From assembly GCA_964479665.1 (NCBI GenBank), contig CAYZNN010000002.1:62001-126000 (forward strand): DNA of 64,000 nt, given 5' to 3'. This DNA is from UBA2287 sp964479665. GTDB taxonomy: Bacteria > Bacteroidota > Bacteroidia > Bacteroidales > Tenuifilaceae. How positions within the stretch are numbered: position 1 is the stretch's first letter; each line of letters opens with the position of its first letter. The notes under the pieces are model-generated. The model was not told the origin of the DNA. It worked only from the letters and a program-made list of their open reading frames with translations, and did no database searches. Positions 1 to 8,749 of the stretch are shown here, one piece after another. Position numbers and translations under genes: made by a program.

Positions 1-426
1 CCGAATCCCTATAACGGATTTGCAAAGGAATTTGGTGCCGATTGGAGCGTTGGGATTGCCATAAATATTCCTATATTCCATTGGAACGATAAGGCCCATA
101 CTCTTCGGGCCGCAAATCACGAACTTACTGCTGCCCGGCTGAAATTAGCAGAAACACAGGAATTAATTAGCCTACAGGTGCAGCAGTCGGTTTTTTTAGT
201 AGGTGAAGCTTCGAAGAAAGTTGATATGGCTATCGCGAATCTGACTCTGGCAGAGGAAAATTTGAGGGTTGTTACCAACTCATTCAATGTTGGAATGGCC
301 AAAACAACCGATCTGCTCGAAGCGCAAGCGCTTTGGCAAAGTGCCTGGAGCGACCTAATTGATGCCCGAATGGAGCAAAGGCTTAGTTATACCAACCTGA
401 AGAAGGCTTCGGGAATCCTCCGTTAA
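1..426 (+). CDS. TolC-family outer membrane efflux protein, C-terminal part
   Basis: The frame is open from base 1, so the 5' part lies outside the window; 141 residues remain, ending at TAA. The sequence shows the typical end of a TolC/OEP repeat: a beta-strand stretch (DWSVGIAINIPIFHW) followed by two long amphipathic helices, with the family-like NVGMAKTTDLLEAQ segment near the end. TolC proteins form the trimeric outer-membrane channel of tripartite efflux pumps. The gene is followed 37 bp later by a membrane fusion lipoprotein and then an RND pump, so it is the outer-membrane part of that system. Substrate cannot be told. Family assignment is firm; the start is unknown. Confidence 0.88.
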   Translation, partial: PNPYNGFAKEFGADWSVGIAINIPIFHWNDKAHTLRAANHELTAARLKLAETQELISLQVQQSVFLVGEASKKVDMAIANLTLAEENLRVVTNSFNVGMAKTTDLLEAQALWQSAWSDLIDARMEQRLSYTNLKKASGILR

Positions 427-463
427 GAAATTAAGTTCTGAAGAAATTTAATGCACAATAACT

Positions 464-1507
464 ATGAGTTTCAAATACACAATTCCGCTTTTTATTCTGA
501 TAGTTGGCTGTAGCCAAAAGCAGGAAACAAAATTACTACCTGAAGAAAACATAACAAAGGTGGTTGTTGTAACTGCCCAAGAGCGCATGTACTCACCAAC
601 TATGGTTTTCTCGGGAACCGTGTTTGCCAACCGCGAGGCCAACTTAGGCGCTTCATTACCCGGCAAGGTTGAAAAAATATTCTTTAATGAGGGCCAATTT
701 GTTAAGGAAGGAAGCCTAATAGTTGAACTTTCTGACGAAATGCTAACCCAGGCACAGATTGAATACGAAACTTTGAAAAAAGACCACGAGCGTATATCGC
801 GACTTCGCGAAAAAGGGAGCACAAGTGAAATGGAGTACGACCACATTAGGGCCAAGTACGAAGCATCGAAGGCAAAAGCCGAAATGGTTCGAAAAAATAC
901 TCGAATCTATGCTCCGTTTTCGGGTGTTATTGTGGAGCGAATGATGGAAGAGGGTGAGGTGTTCTTCCTCAACCCCGGCCTCGACCCAGGCTACTCCATG
1001 CGCTCGGGAGTAGTCCGGCTAATGCAGCTCGACCCGGTTAAGGTAAAATTCGATGTTAACGAAAAGGAGTTGCTTCATATCCGTACGGGACTTAAAGTTA
1101 CGCTTCTGCCCGATGCCCTTGGGGGCATAGAGTTATCGGGGAAAATAAATTCTATAAAGCCTATACTCTCCACAATTTCGCGAAGTACAACCGCCGAAGT
1201 GGTCATTGCAAATCCAAACAATACTTTAAAACCAGGCATGTTTACAAGGGTTAACGTTTACCTGCCCGAACAAAAACAAATTTTTGTTCCCATTAGTAGC
1301 ATTTCCCGAATGGCCGGAACAGGCAACGACTATGTATATACTGTGCAAAATAGCAAAGTAAGTAGGTTGCAGGTGGAACGAAAATATACCATAAACGACA
1401 TGGTTGCTGTTAAAGGAATTGCTGCTGGTGCGGTAGTAATATCCGATGGCAAAACGCGTGTTTCCGAAGGGCAAGTAGTGGACATTGTTAATAGAAATGT
1501 TGAATGA
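464..1507 (+). CDS. RND efflux periplasmic adaptor lipoprotein (HlyD/AcrA family)
   Basis: A 347-residue periplasmic adaptor that links an RND pump to TolC. The N-terminus is a lipoprotein signal ending in the lipobox IVGC (residues 13-16), so it should be anchored to the inner membrane. A lipoyl/barrel-sandwich segment (ANLGASLPGKVEKIFFNEGQ, about residues 60-80) is followed by a coiled-coil hairpin rich in Glu/Lys, then the returning lipoyl half (APFSGVIVERMMEEGEVF), a beta-barrel (PVKVKFDVNEKEL) and a membrane-proximal domain. Length is normal for the family. It sits between the TolC gene and the pump, although a 357-bp repeat-bearing gap separates it from the pump gene. Assignment is firm; substrate is unknown. 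Confidence 0.92.
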   Translation: MSFKYTIPLFILIVGCSQKQETKLLPEENITKVVVVTAQERMYSPTMVFSGTVFANREANLGASLPGKVEKIFFNEGQFVKEGSLIVELSDEMLTQAQIEYETLKKDHERISRLREKGSTSEMEYDHIRAKYEASKAKAEMVRKNTRIYAPFSGVIVERMMEEGEVFFLNPGLDPGYSMRSGVVRLMQLDPVKVKFDVNEKELLHIRTGLKVTLLPDALGGIELSGKINSIKPILSTISRSTTAEVVIANPNNTLKPGMFTRVNVYLPEQKQIFVPISSISRMAGTGNDYVYTVQNSKVSRLQVERKYTINDMVAVKGIAAGAVVISDGKTRVSEGQVVDIVNRNVE

Positions 1508-1602
1508 GAAATGTTGAATAATTGACAACCAACTCTTCGGCAGGCAAAGCATGTAATTTAGTTTTTGAAATCAGAAGCCCGAAGTTGGAAGTCTGCGCTT
1601 CG

Positions 1603-1624
1603 ACCCTTCGATAAACTCAGGGCA
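1603..1624. repeat. Single copy of the CCCTTCG...CTCAGGGCA element
   Basis: This copy begins CCCTTCG at 1604 and ends CTCAGGGCA at 1624. The outer CCCT and AGGG can pair. It is the first of three copies in this gap; the other two are at 1758-1817. Similar short elements are common between genes in many Bacteroidota genomes (general recollection, not checked). Confidence 0.6.
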
Positions 1625-1757
1625 ACGCAGCTCAGTGCCCAAAATGCTAACTGCCAACTGTAGCCTGAAGATATGTGCATGCAACATACAACTATCAACT
1701 ATTAACGAACAAATATCATCGAACAACTGAATAGCTGAACCATAGAATAACTGAACT

Positions 1758-1817
1758 GACCCTTCGAGAGCCTCAGGGCAAGTAACCGACCCTTCGGGGG
1801 CCTCAGGGCAAGTAACC
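1758..1817. repeat. Two tandem 30-bp repeat units
   Basis: Two head-to-tail units of 30 bp (1758-1787 and 1788-1817) differ only at a few central bases (CGAGAGCC versus CGGGGGCC). Each unit has the core CCCTTCG...CCTCAGGGCA followed by AGTAACC. The CCCT/AGGG ends are complementary, so each unit can form a small hairpin. Confidence 0.85.
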
Positions 1818-1864
1818 GACAACTGAGAACCGATAACTCCTAACTCCAAAACAACTAGAAAACC

Positions 1865-4800
1865 ATGCTTCTCCCGCGCGCATCCGTAAATCGTCCTGTA
1901 GCTTTTGCCATGCTATTTGTAGCAACACTGCTATTGGGTTTGGTTTCGCTTACCCGATTGCCCATTGACCTGATGCCCGAAATGGAACTGCCCACGCTTA
2001 CCGTAATTACTATTTACCCCGGAGCATCGGCTACCGAAGTGGAAACTCAGGTAACAAAACCGCTCGAGGCGGTTCTGGGAAGTACCGAAAACCTGAAGGA
2101 AATCAGCTCCCAATCCAAAGAGAACGTTTCGTTCATTTCGCTTCAATTCGATTGGGGCTCAAATGTTGAATCGGCCGCTGGAAATGCTCGCGACCTGATT
2201 GAATTAGCCAAGAATAGCCTCCCTTCCAGCGCAAATAATCCCGTTATTTTCAAAATAAACTCCTCATTACTTCCCGTTTTAATTTATGGTGTATCGGCTC
2301 AGGAAAGCTACCCAGGCCTCGATAAAATTATCGACCACGGAATTGCTAGTCCCATTCGTAAAATTCCGGGAGTAGGGTCGGTTATGATACTGGCCACCCC
2401 TAAGCGCGAAATACAAATCGATATCGATCCGCTCAAGCTAAAATCGTATGGAATAAATATTGACCAAATCGCTACCATACTTAAGGGCGAGAATATTACA
2501 ATTCCCGGAGGGAATATTAGGGTAGGCACCAGCGATTTTGCCGTACGTATACCAGGCGACATATCGGACTTGGAAACTTTACGTAGCATTGCTATAGCTA
2601 GTTTCAATAATAGAACTATTGCTCTTGGCGATGTAGCAAACATAACCGACGGTTTCAAGCACCGCGATGAGTACTCCCGAACTATGCATGGCGAGGGAGT
2701 GGCCATTATGGTTCAGCGGCAGAGCGGAACCAATTCGCTCGAAGTAACCAATGCGGTACGACAAAAAGTTCGGGAATTGAAGTCAAACTTACCCGCCGAT
2801 GTCCGTATTGATGAAGTTCTGAACACCGATGAAGTTATTACCGAAAGCATCGGAAGCCTTTCGCAATCGCTTTGGTATGCGCTGGTTTTTGTTGTTCTAA
2901 TCGTTTTTGCGTTTCTTCGTGAGTGGCGGCTGAGTTTAATTATATTTTTTACTATTCCATTCTCGCTTATAACAGCATTTATTCTCATGTATGTTATTGG
3001 GTGGACCATAAATATATTCAGCCTTATGTCGCTGGTCATTGCCCTCGGAATGGTGGTCGACAATTCAATTGTTGTTCTTGAAAACATTACACAGCATATC
3101 GAAAAAGGTTCTAAACCTAAGCAGGCATCAATATTCGGAACCGGCGAAATGGGCCAGGCCATTACTGCATCGACCCTAACAACCCTAATGGTGTTTGTTC
3201 CCATGGTGTTCATGGGCGGTCTGGTTGGAATTATGTTCAAGCAATTGGCTATACTTACATCGGTAACGCTCATTGCATCGCTCTTTACGGCTCTAACCCT
3301 TACTCCGTTGGCCTCTTCAAAACTTCTGAAGGCCCGAACCAAGGGTGCTGAGCGCCAAAGATTTTGGGCATACCGAGCTAGCGAAATACTGTTTGTTGGT
3401 CTCGAAGGTTCATACAAAAAGGCTTTGGGATGGACCATTACCCATAAAACTGTAACGCTACTCATAGCCCTTGCCATATTTATCTATTGCCTTTGGGTGG
3501 GTAAAAATATTGGTACCGACTACATTCCCGATTTCGATGCGGGCGATGTAATTGCTGTGATAGAAACCGAAATGGGCTCTTCGGCGGCTAAAACCGACAG
3601 CGTAGCTAAGGTGGTAATGGAGATTATGGAACAGGAGGTTCCTGAAATAGTTCCCGGGAGCATTGCATCAATTACTGGCCAAACCGAAGACGGAATGCTC
3701 TCCTCTGCTGGGTTCAGGGAGGGTAAAAATATATCGAGCATTTTTGCCCATTTAGTTAAACCAAACGAGCGAAAACGCTCGGCCAAAAAAATTGCCAGCG
3801 ACCTTCGAACGCACCTGTCTCAAATTCCAGAAATTGTTAGCTTCAATGTAGTGGGCGGAAGTATTTACTCACAAGCAATTACGGGCAATAAGAGACCCAT
3901 CGAATTCAACATTTCGGGCCCCAACTATTCAGTTCTGAATGCATTAGCCGATAGTATTACCCAAGTTCTGCAGCAAAACCCCCGCTTCACCGATGTGGTT
4001 AACACGGTTGATAAGGGTAAGCAGGAAATTCAGATTCAAATCGACAGGCAGAAAGCTTCAACCATGGGTCTCAATACCGCCATGATAGGCATACAGGTAA
4101 GGCAAAGCATTTATGGAACTATGGCCAGCGGTATTAAGGAGGATGGCGATGAGTTTGCCATAATGGTAAGGGTCAACCCCCTTTTCGTTTCAGAAATCGA
4201 AAACATTAAGCAGCTTCAGCTTACCAATCTGTTCGGTCAGCAGGTTCCGCTTGGTGCTGTTGCCAAGGTTAATATTGGCTCCGGTTCGCTCCAAATCGAC
4301 AGGTTTGCTCAGGAACGTATGGTTAGAGTAATGGCCGAACTAAACGGAATTTCTCTGGGCGAAGGCGTTGCAGAGGCTAAAGAGATTTTAAAAGGGATCT
4401 CACCACCTTTGGGTACCGAAGTAGTTCTGGCAGGCCAAACATCGGAACAGGGGCAATCTTTTGCCGACCTATACCTCATCTTCTTTTTAGGCATTGCGCT
4501 TGTTTATATGGTAATGGCCGGCCAGTTCGAATCCTTTAAAGATCCCTTTATCATTATGTTTGCTATTCCTCTCACCCTCATCGGAGTCGTGTGGGCTTTT
4601 AAAATAACAGGTATAACGCTTAGCGTTACAACCTTTGTGGGAGTAATAATGCTTTTAGGAATTGTTGTAAACAACGGAATTATACTTGTGAACTATACCA
4701 ATTTGCTTCGTAAAAGGGACTTTTCGCTGCTCGAAGCCATTGCCGAAGCGGGTCGAAGTCGATTACGACCGGTTCTTATGACTAGCCTTACTACCATTTT

Positions 4801-4975
4801 GGGAATGCTTCCCCTTGCCCTGAGCAATGCCATGGGGCGCGAAGCCTACCAACCCCTTGGGATAACAATGATAGGTGGATTATTGGTTTCAACCCTAATT
4901 ACCCTGTTTGTTGTGCCCACAATGTACGCAACTCTTCACCAAAGGGCACCAAAGAACAAAAGTATTGAACTATGA
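1865..4975 (+). CDS. RND-family efflux pump, inner membrane transporter
   Basis: 1036 residues, full AcrB/HAE-like length. It begins with a short cytoplasmic tail and TM1 (about 12-32), a large periplasmic porter loop, TM2-TM6 from about residue 335, a second porter loop and a final six-helix block with a GIVVNNGIILVNY segment. The proton-relay region of TM4 reads GMVVDNSIVVLEN (D399-N400): one acidic residue is kept and the usual second Asp is Asn, as in many Bacteroidota pumps. It uses the proton gradient to drive export through the adjacent adaptor and TolC. The stop overlaps the next start by ATGA, so the two are translationally coupled. Drug or metal specificity cannot be told from sequence alone. 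Confidence 0.93.
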   Translation: MLLPRASVNRPVAFAMLFVATLLLGLVSLTRLPIDLMPEMELPTLTVITIYPGASATEVETQVTKPLEAVLGSTENLKEISSQSKENVSFISLQFDWGSNVESAAGNARDLIELAKNSLPSSANNPVIFKINSSLLPVLIYGVSAQESYPGLDKIIDHGIASPIRKIPGVGSVMILATPKREIQIDIDPLKLKSYGINIDQIATILKGENITIPGGNIRVGTSDFAVRIPGDISDLETLRSIAIASFNNRTIALGDVANITDGFKHRDEYSRTMHGEGVAIMVQRQSGTNSLEVTNAVRQKVRELKSNLPADVRIDEVLNTDEVITESIGSLSQSLWYALVFVVLIVFAFLREWRLSLIIFFTIPFSLITAFILMYVIGWTINIFSLMSLVIALGMVVDNSIVVLENITQHIEKGSKPKQASIFGTGEMGQAITASTLTTLMVFVPMVFMGGLVGIMFKQLAILTSVTLIASLFTALTLTPLASSKLLKARTKGAERQRFWAYRASEILFVGLEGSYKKALGWTITHKTVTLLIALAIFIYCLWVGKNIGTDYIPDFDAGDVIAVIETEMGSSAAKTDSVAKVVMEIMEQEVPEIVPGSIASITGQTEDGMLSSAGFREGKNISSIFAHLVKPNERKRSAKKIASDLRTHLSQIPEIVSFNVVGGSIYSQAITGNKRPIEFNISGPNYSVLNALADSITQVLQQNPRFTDVVNTVDKGKQEIQIQIDRQKASTMGLNTAMIGIQVRQSIYGTMASGIKEDGDEFAIMVRVNPLFVSEIENIKQLQLTNLFGQQVPLGAVAKVNIGSGSLQIDRFAQERMVRVMAELNGISLGEGVAEAKEILKGISPPLGTEVVLAGQTSEQGQSFADLYLIFFLGIALVYMVMAGQFESFKDPFIIMFAIPLTLIGVVWAFKITGITLSVTTFVGVIMLLGIVVNNGIILVNYTNLLRKRDFSLLEAIAEAGRSRLRPVLMTSLTTILGMLPLALSNAMGREAYQPLGITMIGGLLVSTLITLFVVPTMYATLHQRAPKNKSIEL

Positions 4976-5271
4976 AAATGATTTACTGTACCTGCAATGT
5001 AAGCGTTTTCGAAATGCTGTTGCAATCAATAGAAAATGAAGGGGTAACCGACTACCAAACCATTGAAAAAATGACAGCTAAAAACGCTATGGGCTTACAC
5101 CGGCTTAACAACCCAGTTTGGCCAGGTTATAATTCAGGAGTAATATTACAGGTTAAAACCGACGAACTAGCGCAAAGGGTGATGCAGCTTATTCGCGAAT
5201 TCAATAGTAAAACTTATAACGATACAGAAAGGGTAGTAGCTTGCAGTTGGGACATTGAAGATTCGGTATAA
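4972..5271 (+). CDS. Small PII-like protein coupled to the RND pump
   Basis: 99 residues, starting at the ATG of an ATGA overlap with the pump gene. There is no signal peptide, so it is cytoplasmic. The alternation of short beta strands and two helices (KMIYCTCNVSVFEMLLQSIE at the start, ILQVKTDELAQRVMQLIREF later) resembles the ferredoxin-like fold of PII/DUF3240/CutA-type proteins, which often sit beside RND and other transporters. The classical PII uridylylated T-loop is absent. I infer a trimeric ligand or metal sensor that modulates the pump, but only operon position supports this. Fold assignment is moderate; function is open. Confidence 0.6.
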   Translation: MKMIYCTCNVSVFEMLLQSIENEGVTDYQTIEKMTAKNAMGLHRLNNPVWPGYNSGVILQVKTDELAQRVMQLIREFNSKTYNDTERVVACSWDIEDSV

Positions 5272-5275
5272 GAGA

Positions 5276-5298
5276 AAAGGGGCCTTAGCCCCTTTCAA
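5276..5298. terminator. Bidirectional terminator between efflux operon and gltX
   Basis: A perfect 8-bp stem, AAAGGGGC (5276-5283) and GCCCCTTT (5288-5295), with a CTTA loop lies between two converging genes. It overlaps neither coding region and can end transcription from both sides. Confidence 0.85.
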
Positions 5299-5301
5299 AT
5301 T

Positions 5302-6825
5302 CTATTTAATTGTTTCAATTGCCCTTTCAAGTCTGGCTATCACCTCATTCTTGCCAAGCACTTCAGCAATATCAGCAATTCCAGGCCCTTTCGATTCGCC
5401 AACCAGTGCCAAACGCATTGTGTTCATTACTCTTCCCATTCCGAACCCCTTTTCGTTAATGAACGCTTTAAGCTTTTCGTCTATTTGAGGTGCATTAAAC
5501 TCCTCAATAGCCCTAAAGAAATCAGTAACCTCTGTTAGCATTACAGGCGAATCATCCTTCCAGTGCTTCTTCACCGTAGCTTCGTCGTAAATATTTGGAG
5601 TCGAATAGAAGAATGAAGCCTGATTCCAAACTTCGTGGGTAAAGTTGAGACGCTCCTTTACCAGCCCTATCACTTTTTCTTCCCTTGCAAAATTGGGTTC
5701 AATCCCTTTCTGCTTTAGCACCAACATGAACTCATTGGCCAATTCGGCATTCGATTTTTTTATTAAGTACTGGTGGTTGAACCATTTGGCCTTCTCGGGG
5801 TCAAAGCGAGCACCACTCTTATTAACCCGTTCCAACGAAAACTGGGCAATAAGTTCATTCATGCTCATTACCTCCTGCTCGGTTCCTGGATTCCACCCCA
5901 GTAGTGCCAATAAGTTTACAAAGGCATCGGGGATATAACCATCCTCGCGGTATCCTCTCGATATTTCGCCTTCGGCCGATTTCCATTCCAGAGGAAATAC
6001 CGGAAATCCCATTTTATCACCATCTCGTTTGCTAAGTTTCCCGTTCCCTGTGGGTTTGAGCAGAAGTGGTAGGTGTGCAAACTGGGGCATACAATCGGCC
6101 CATCCAAGTGCCCGGTACAAAAGAACATGCAGCGGGAGCGAAGGGAGCCACTCCTCTCCTCTAATTACATGGCTGATTTCCATCAAATAATCGTCGGTAA
6201 TATTGGCCAAGTGGTAAGTAGGCAGCATGTCGGCACTTTTAAAAAGTACTTTATCATCGAGGGTTGATGTATTTACCACCACAGCGCCCCTAATAAGGTC
6301 GTGCATTTTTACCTCCTCGTTTTCGGGCATTTTGAAACGAATTACCCATTGCTCGCCTGCCTCAATAAGCCTTTGCGTTTCAGCATCGCCCATTGCTATC
6401 GAAGTTTTCATCCTGTTTCGTATGGCGTGGCCATATGTAAACATATCTCCATGGGCTTCTGCTTCGGCACGTAAAGCATCCAATTCGCTCGGAGTGTCGA
6501 AAGCGTAGTAGGCATTTCCCGAAGCCACCAGTTTCTCGGCGTACTGCCTATAAATGGCCTTCCGTTGGCTTTGCCTGTAGGGCGCATGGGGTCCTCCCTC
6601 AACAACTCCCTCGTCAATCCTAATCCCGCACCAGTTAAGCGCTTCGTTAATGTACTCTTCGGCTCCCGGAACAAATCGCTGTGAGTCGGTATCCTCAATT
6701 CGAAGAATGAAATCGCCCCCATGCTGGCGGGCAAAAAAGTAGTTAAAAAGGGCGGTGCGTACACCACCTATATGCAGCGGCCCAGTTGGACTTGGAGCAA
6801 AGCGAACACGAATTCTTTTGGACAT
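5302..6825 (-). CDS. gltX: Glutamyl-tRNA synthetase
   Basis: A 507-residue class I synthetase charging tRNA-Glu. The HIGH-type motif is PSPTGPLHIGG near the N-terminus and the KMSKS-type motif is KLSKRDGD. The catalytic domain is followed by the helical anticodon-binding domain (LLGWNPGTEQE onward). I chose the ATG at 6825 (MSKRIRVRFAPSP). An upstream in-frame ATG at 6861 would start before the -7 box at 6846-6853, and family members begin near this MSKR. It ends in TAG, which matters because it shows TAG works as a normal stop here. Confidence 0.96.
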   Translation of the reverse strand: MSKRIRVRFAPSPTGPLHIGGVRTALFNYFFARQHGGDFILRIEDTDSQRFVPGAEEYINEALNWCGIRIDEGVVEGGPHAPYRQSQRKAIYRQYAEKLVASGNAYYAFDTPSELDALRAEAEAHGDMFTYGHAIRNRMKTSIAMGDAETQRLIEAGEQWVIRFKMPENEEVKMHDLIRGAVVVNTSTLDDKVLFKSADMLPTYHLANITDDYLMEISHVIRGEEWLPSLPLHVLLYRALGWADCMPQFAHLPLLLKPTGNGKLSKRDGDKMGFPVFPLEWKSAEGEISRGYREDGYIPDAFVNLLALLGWNPGTEQEVMSMNELIAQFSLERVNKSGARFDPEKAKWFNHQYLIKKSNAELANEFMLVLKQKGIEPNFAREEKVIGLVKERLNFTHEVWNQASFFYSTPNIYDEATVKKHWKDDSPVMLTEVTDFFRAIEEFNAPQIDEKLKAFINEKGFGMGRVMNTMRLALVGESKGPGIADIAEVLGKNEVIARLERAIETIK

Positions 6826-6845
6826 ACTATTGATTTTTGGGTGCA

Positions 6846-6853
6846 CAAAGATA
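6846..6853 (-). promoter_or_regulatory. -7 promoter box of gltX
   Basis: On the minus strand this reads TATCTTTG, a perfect match to the Bacteroidota -7 consensus TAnnTTTG. It lies 21 nt before the gltX start, so the leader is very short. No convincing -33 TTG at the right distance was seen. Confidence 0.65.
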
Positions 6854-6943
6854 GCTTTCAAATCTCTGTTTTAAAATTTCAATTTTAAGTACTTGGTATA
6901 AACTATGGATTCCTTAAATTGTCTCAGAATAAAAACCATCATT

Positions 6944-8632
6944 ATGAGAACGAATACAATATTTTTTCTTCTTTTTATTTCAACAATCTCAATGGTTGCG
7001 CAGGATAGAATAACTGGAAAACCCTTTGCTACCCGTTCCGAAGTAATTGCGCGAAACGGCATGGCAGCCACCAGTCAACCCCTGGCAACGCAGGTGGCCA
7101 TTGATATTCTTAAAAAGGGGGGCAATGCCATCGATGCAGCCATTGCAGCTAACGCCATGCTGGGCCTTGTTGAGCCAACGGGCTGCGGAATTGGAGGCGA
7201 TCTTTTTGCCATAATTTGGGATGCCAAAACGAAAAAGTTATACGGGCTCAATGCCAGCGGGCGTTCTCCTAGGGCGCTCACTATCGATTACTTCAAGCAA
7301 CGGGAGATGAAAAAAATTCCTTCGTATGGTCCATTGCCCGTAACGGTACCCGGAACTGTGGACGGGTGGTTCGAAATGCACAAGCGATTTGGGAAAATTC
7401 CCATGAACCTAATTCTCGAACCCGCTATATACTATGCTCGCGAAGGTTTTCCGGTTTCTGAGCTAATTGCTTATTACATGGAACGCTCGGTTAGGGTTCT
7501 CGGTCAGTACCCAAATTTCAAGGAGACTTTCATGCCTAATGGTAAGATGCCAGCTAAAGGAGAAATATTCCGTAACCCAAGCCTTGCTAATACCTACGAG
7601 AAAATTGCCAAAGGAGGGCGCGATGCCTTTTACAAGGGCGACATTGCCCGAACCATTGAAAAGTACATAAAAGATCAGGGTGGTTTTCTCAGTTATGACG
7701 ACCTTGCATCACATCGTTCTGAATGGGTATCCCCGGTTTCAACCAATTACCGTGGCTACGATGTTTGGGAACTCCCTCCCAACGGGCAAGGCATTGCTGC
7801 TCTCCAGATCCTAAACATTTTAGAGGGTTTTGATGTTAAGAGTATGGGGTTCGGAAGTGCTGAGTACCTCCACCATTTTATCGAAGCAAAAAAACTTGCC
7901 TTCGAAGACAGAGCTCACTACTATGCCGATATGCAAATTGAAAAGGTTCCTTTAGAAAGGCTCATTTCGAAAGAATATGCTGCTGAAAGGCGAAACTTAA
8001 TTGACCCCAACAGGGCAGCACGCACCTTTGAACCCGGATCAATGGACGCCCCCAGTACCATTTACCTTACAGTTGCCGATAAAGATGGTAATATGGTTTC
8101 GCTAATTCAGAGCAACTACAGGGGCATGGGCTCAGGAATGACACCCTACGGGTTAGGTTTTGTGCTTCAAGATCGGGGCGAATCTTTCAATCTTGAGGAG
8201 GGCTACTTAAATACTTACGCTCCAGGCAAGCGACCATTCCACACAATTATTCCCGGTTTTATAACCAAAGATGGTGCTCCCTATGTGAGTTTCGGAGTTA
8301 TGGGAGGTGCCATGCAACCCCAGGGTCACGCCCAAATAGTAATTAACCTAATCGACTTTCGTATGAACCTGCAGGAAGCAGGCGATGCCCCACGAGTTCA
8401 ACACGAGGGATCCTCTGAACCTACTGGCGAGCGAATGACTAACGGAGGAGTAGTTCTGCTCGAGGAAGGTTTTGGTTGGGAGATTGTTCGCCAACTCCTT
8501 CAGAAAGGGCATAGGGTTCAGTGGGATTTGGGTGGCTATGGTGGCTATCAGGCTATTATGTTCGATGCTGCAAATGGGGTATACTATGGCGCATCGGAAT
8601 CGCGAAAGGATGGGCAGGCTTCGGGGTACTAA
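6944..8632 (+). CDS. ggt: Gamma-glutamyltransferase (glutathione hydrolase)
   Basis: 562 residues from the ATG at 6944, where a clear signal peptide starts (RTNTIFFLLFISTISMVAQ). An ATG 39 bp upstream would add a hydrophilic stretch before it. The enzyme cleaves or transfers the gamma-glutamyl group of glutathione in the periplasm and is made as a precursor that cuts itself into two subunits. The likely nucleophile is Thr372 in PSTIYLTVADKDGN, which would become the first residue of the small subunit. N-terminal family marks include GGNAIDAAIAANAMLGLVEP and GIGGDLF, and the SGMTPYGLGFVLQDRG segment forms the glycine-rich site. It is divergently placed from gltX and stands alone. Confidence 0.93.
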   Translation: MRTNTIFFLLFISTISMVAQDRITGKPFATRSEVIARNGMAATSQPLATQVAIDILKKGGNAIDAAIAANAMLGLVEPTGCGIGGDLFAIIWDAKTKKLYGLNASGRSPRALTIDYFKQREMKKIPSYGPLPVTVPGTVDGWFEMHKRFGKIPMNLILEPAIYYAREGFPVSELIAYYMERSVRVLGQYPNFKETFMPNGKMPAKGEIFRNPSLANTYEKIAKGGRDAFYKGDIARTIEKYIKDQGGFLSYDDLASHRSEWVSPVSTNYRGYDVWELPPNGQGIAALQILNILEGFDVKSMGFGSAEYLHHFIEAKKLAFEDRAHYYADMQIEKVPLERLISKEYAAERRNLIDPNRAARTFEPGSMDAPSTIYLTVADKDGNMVSLIQSNYRGMGSGMTPYGLGFVLQDRGESFNLEEGYLNTYAPGKRPFHTIIPGFITKDGAPYVSFGVMGGAMQPQGHAQIVINLIDFRMNLQEAGDAPRVQHEGSSEPTGERMTNGGVVLLEEGFGWEIVRQLLQKGHRVQWDLGGYGGYQAIMFDAANGVYYGASESRKDGQASGY

Positions 8633-8749
8633 ATGAATTGAAGAATTTTTTTGCCGAACATTATTTAATGTTAATTTATTTACTTTTTTACCGTTGGTTT
8701 CGAGAAAAAAATTAATTTTATGCATTAGTAGGAATAATTCTGTAACTCA

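Larger units (their letters stand above)
1508..1864. other. Non-coding gap inside the efflux operon, with repeat elements
   Basis: 357 bp without a supportable gene lie between the adaptor and the pump, which is unusual for an operon whose other junctions are short or overlapping. The stretch is rich in short AACTGA/AACTAT-like words and holds three copies of a partly palindromic CCCTTCG...CTCAGGGCA element, two of them as a direct tandem. No promoter box of the TAnnTTTG type was recognised. It may be a degenerate mobile repeat that inserted into the operon. Confidence 0.6.
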
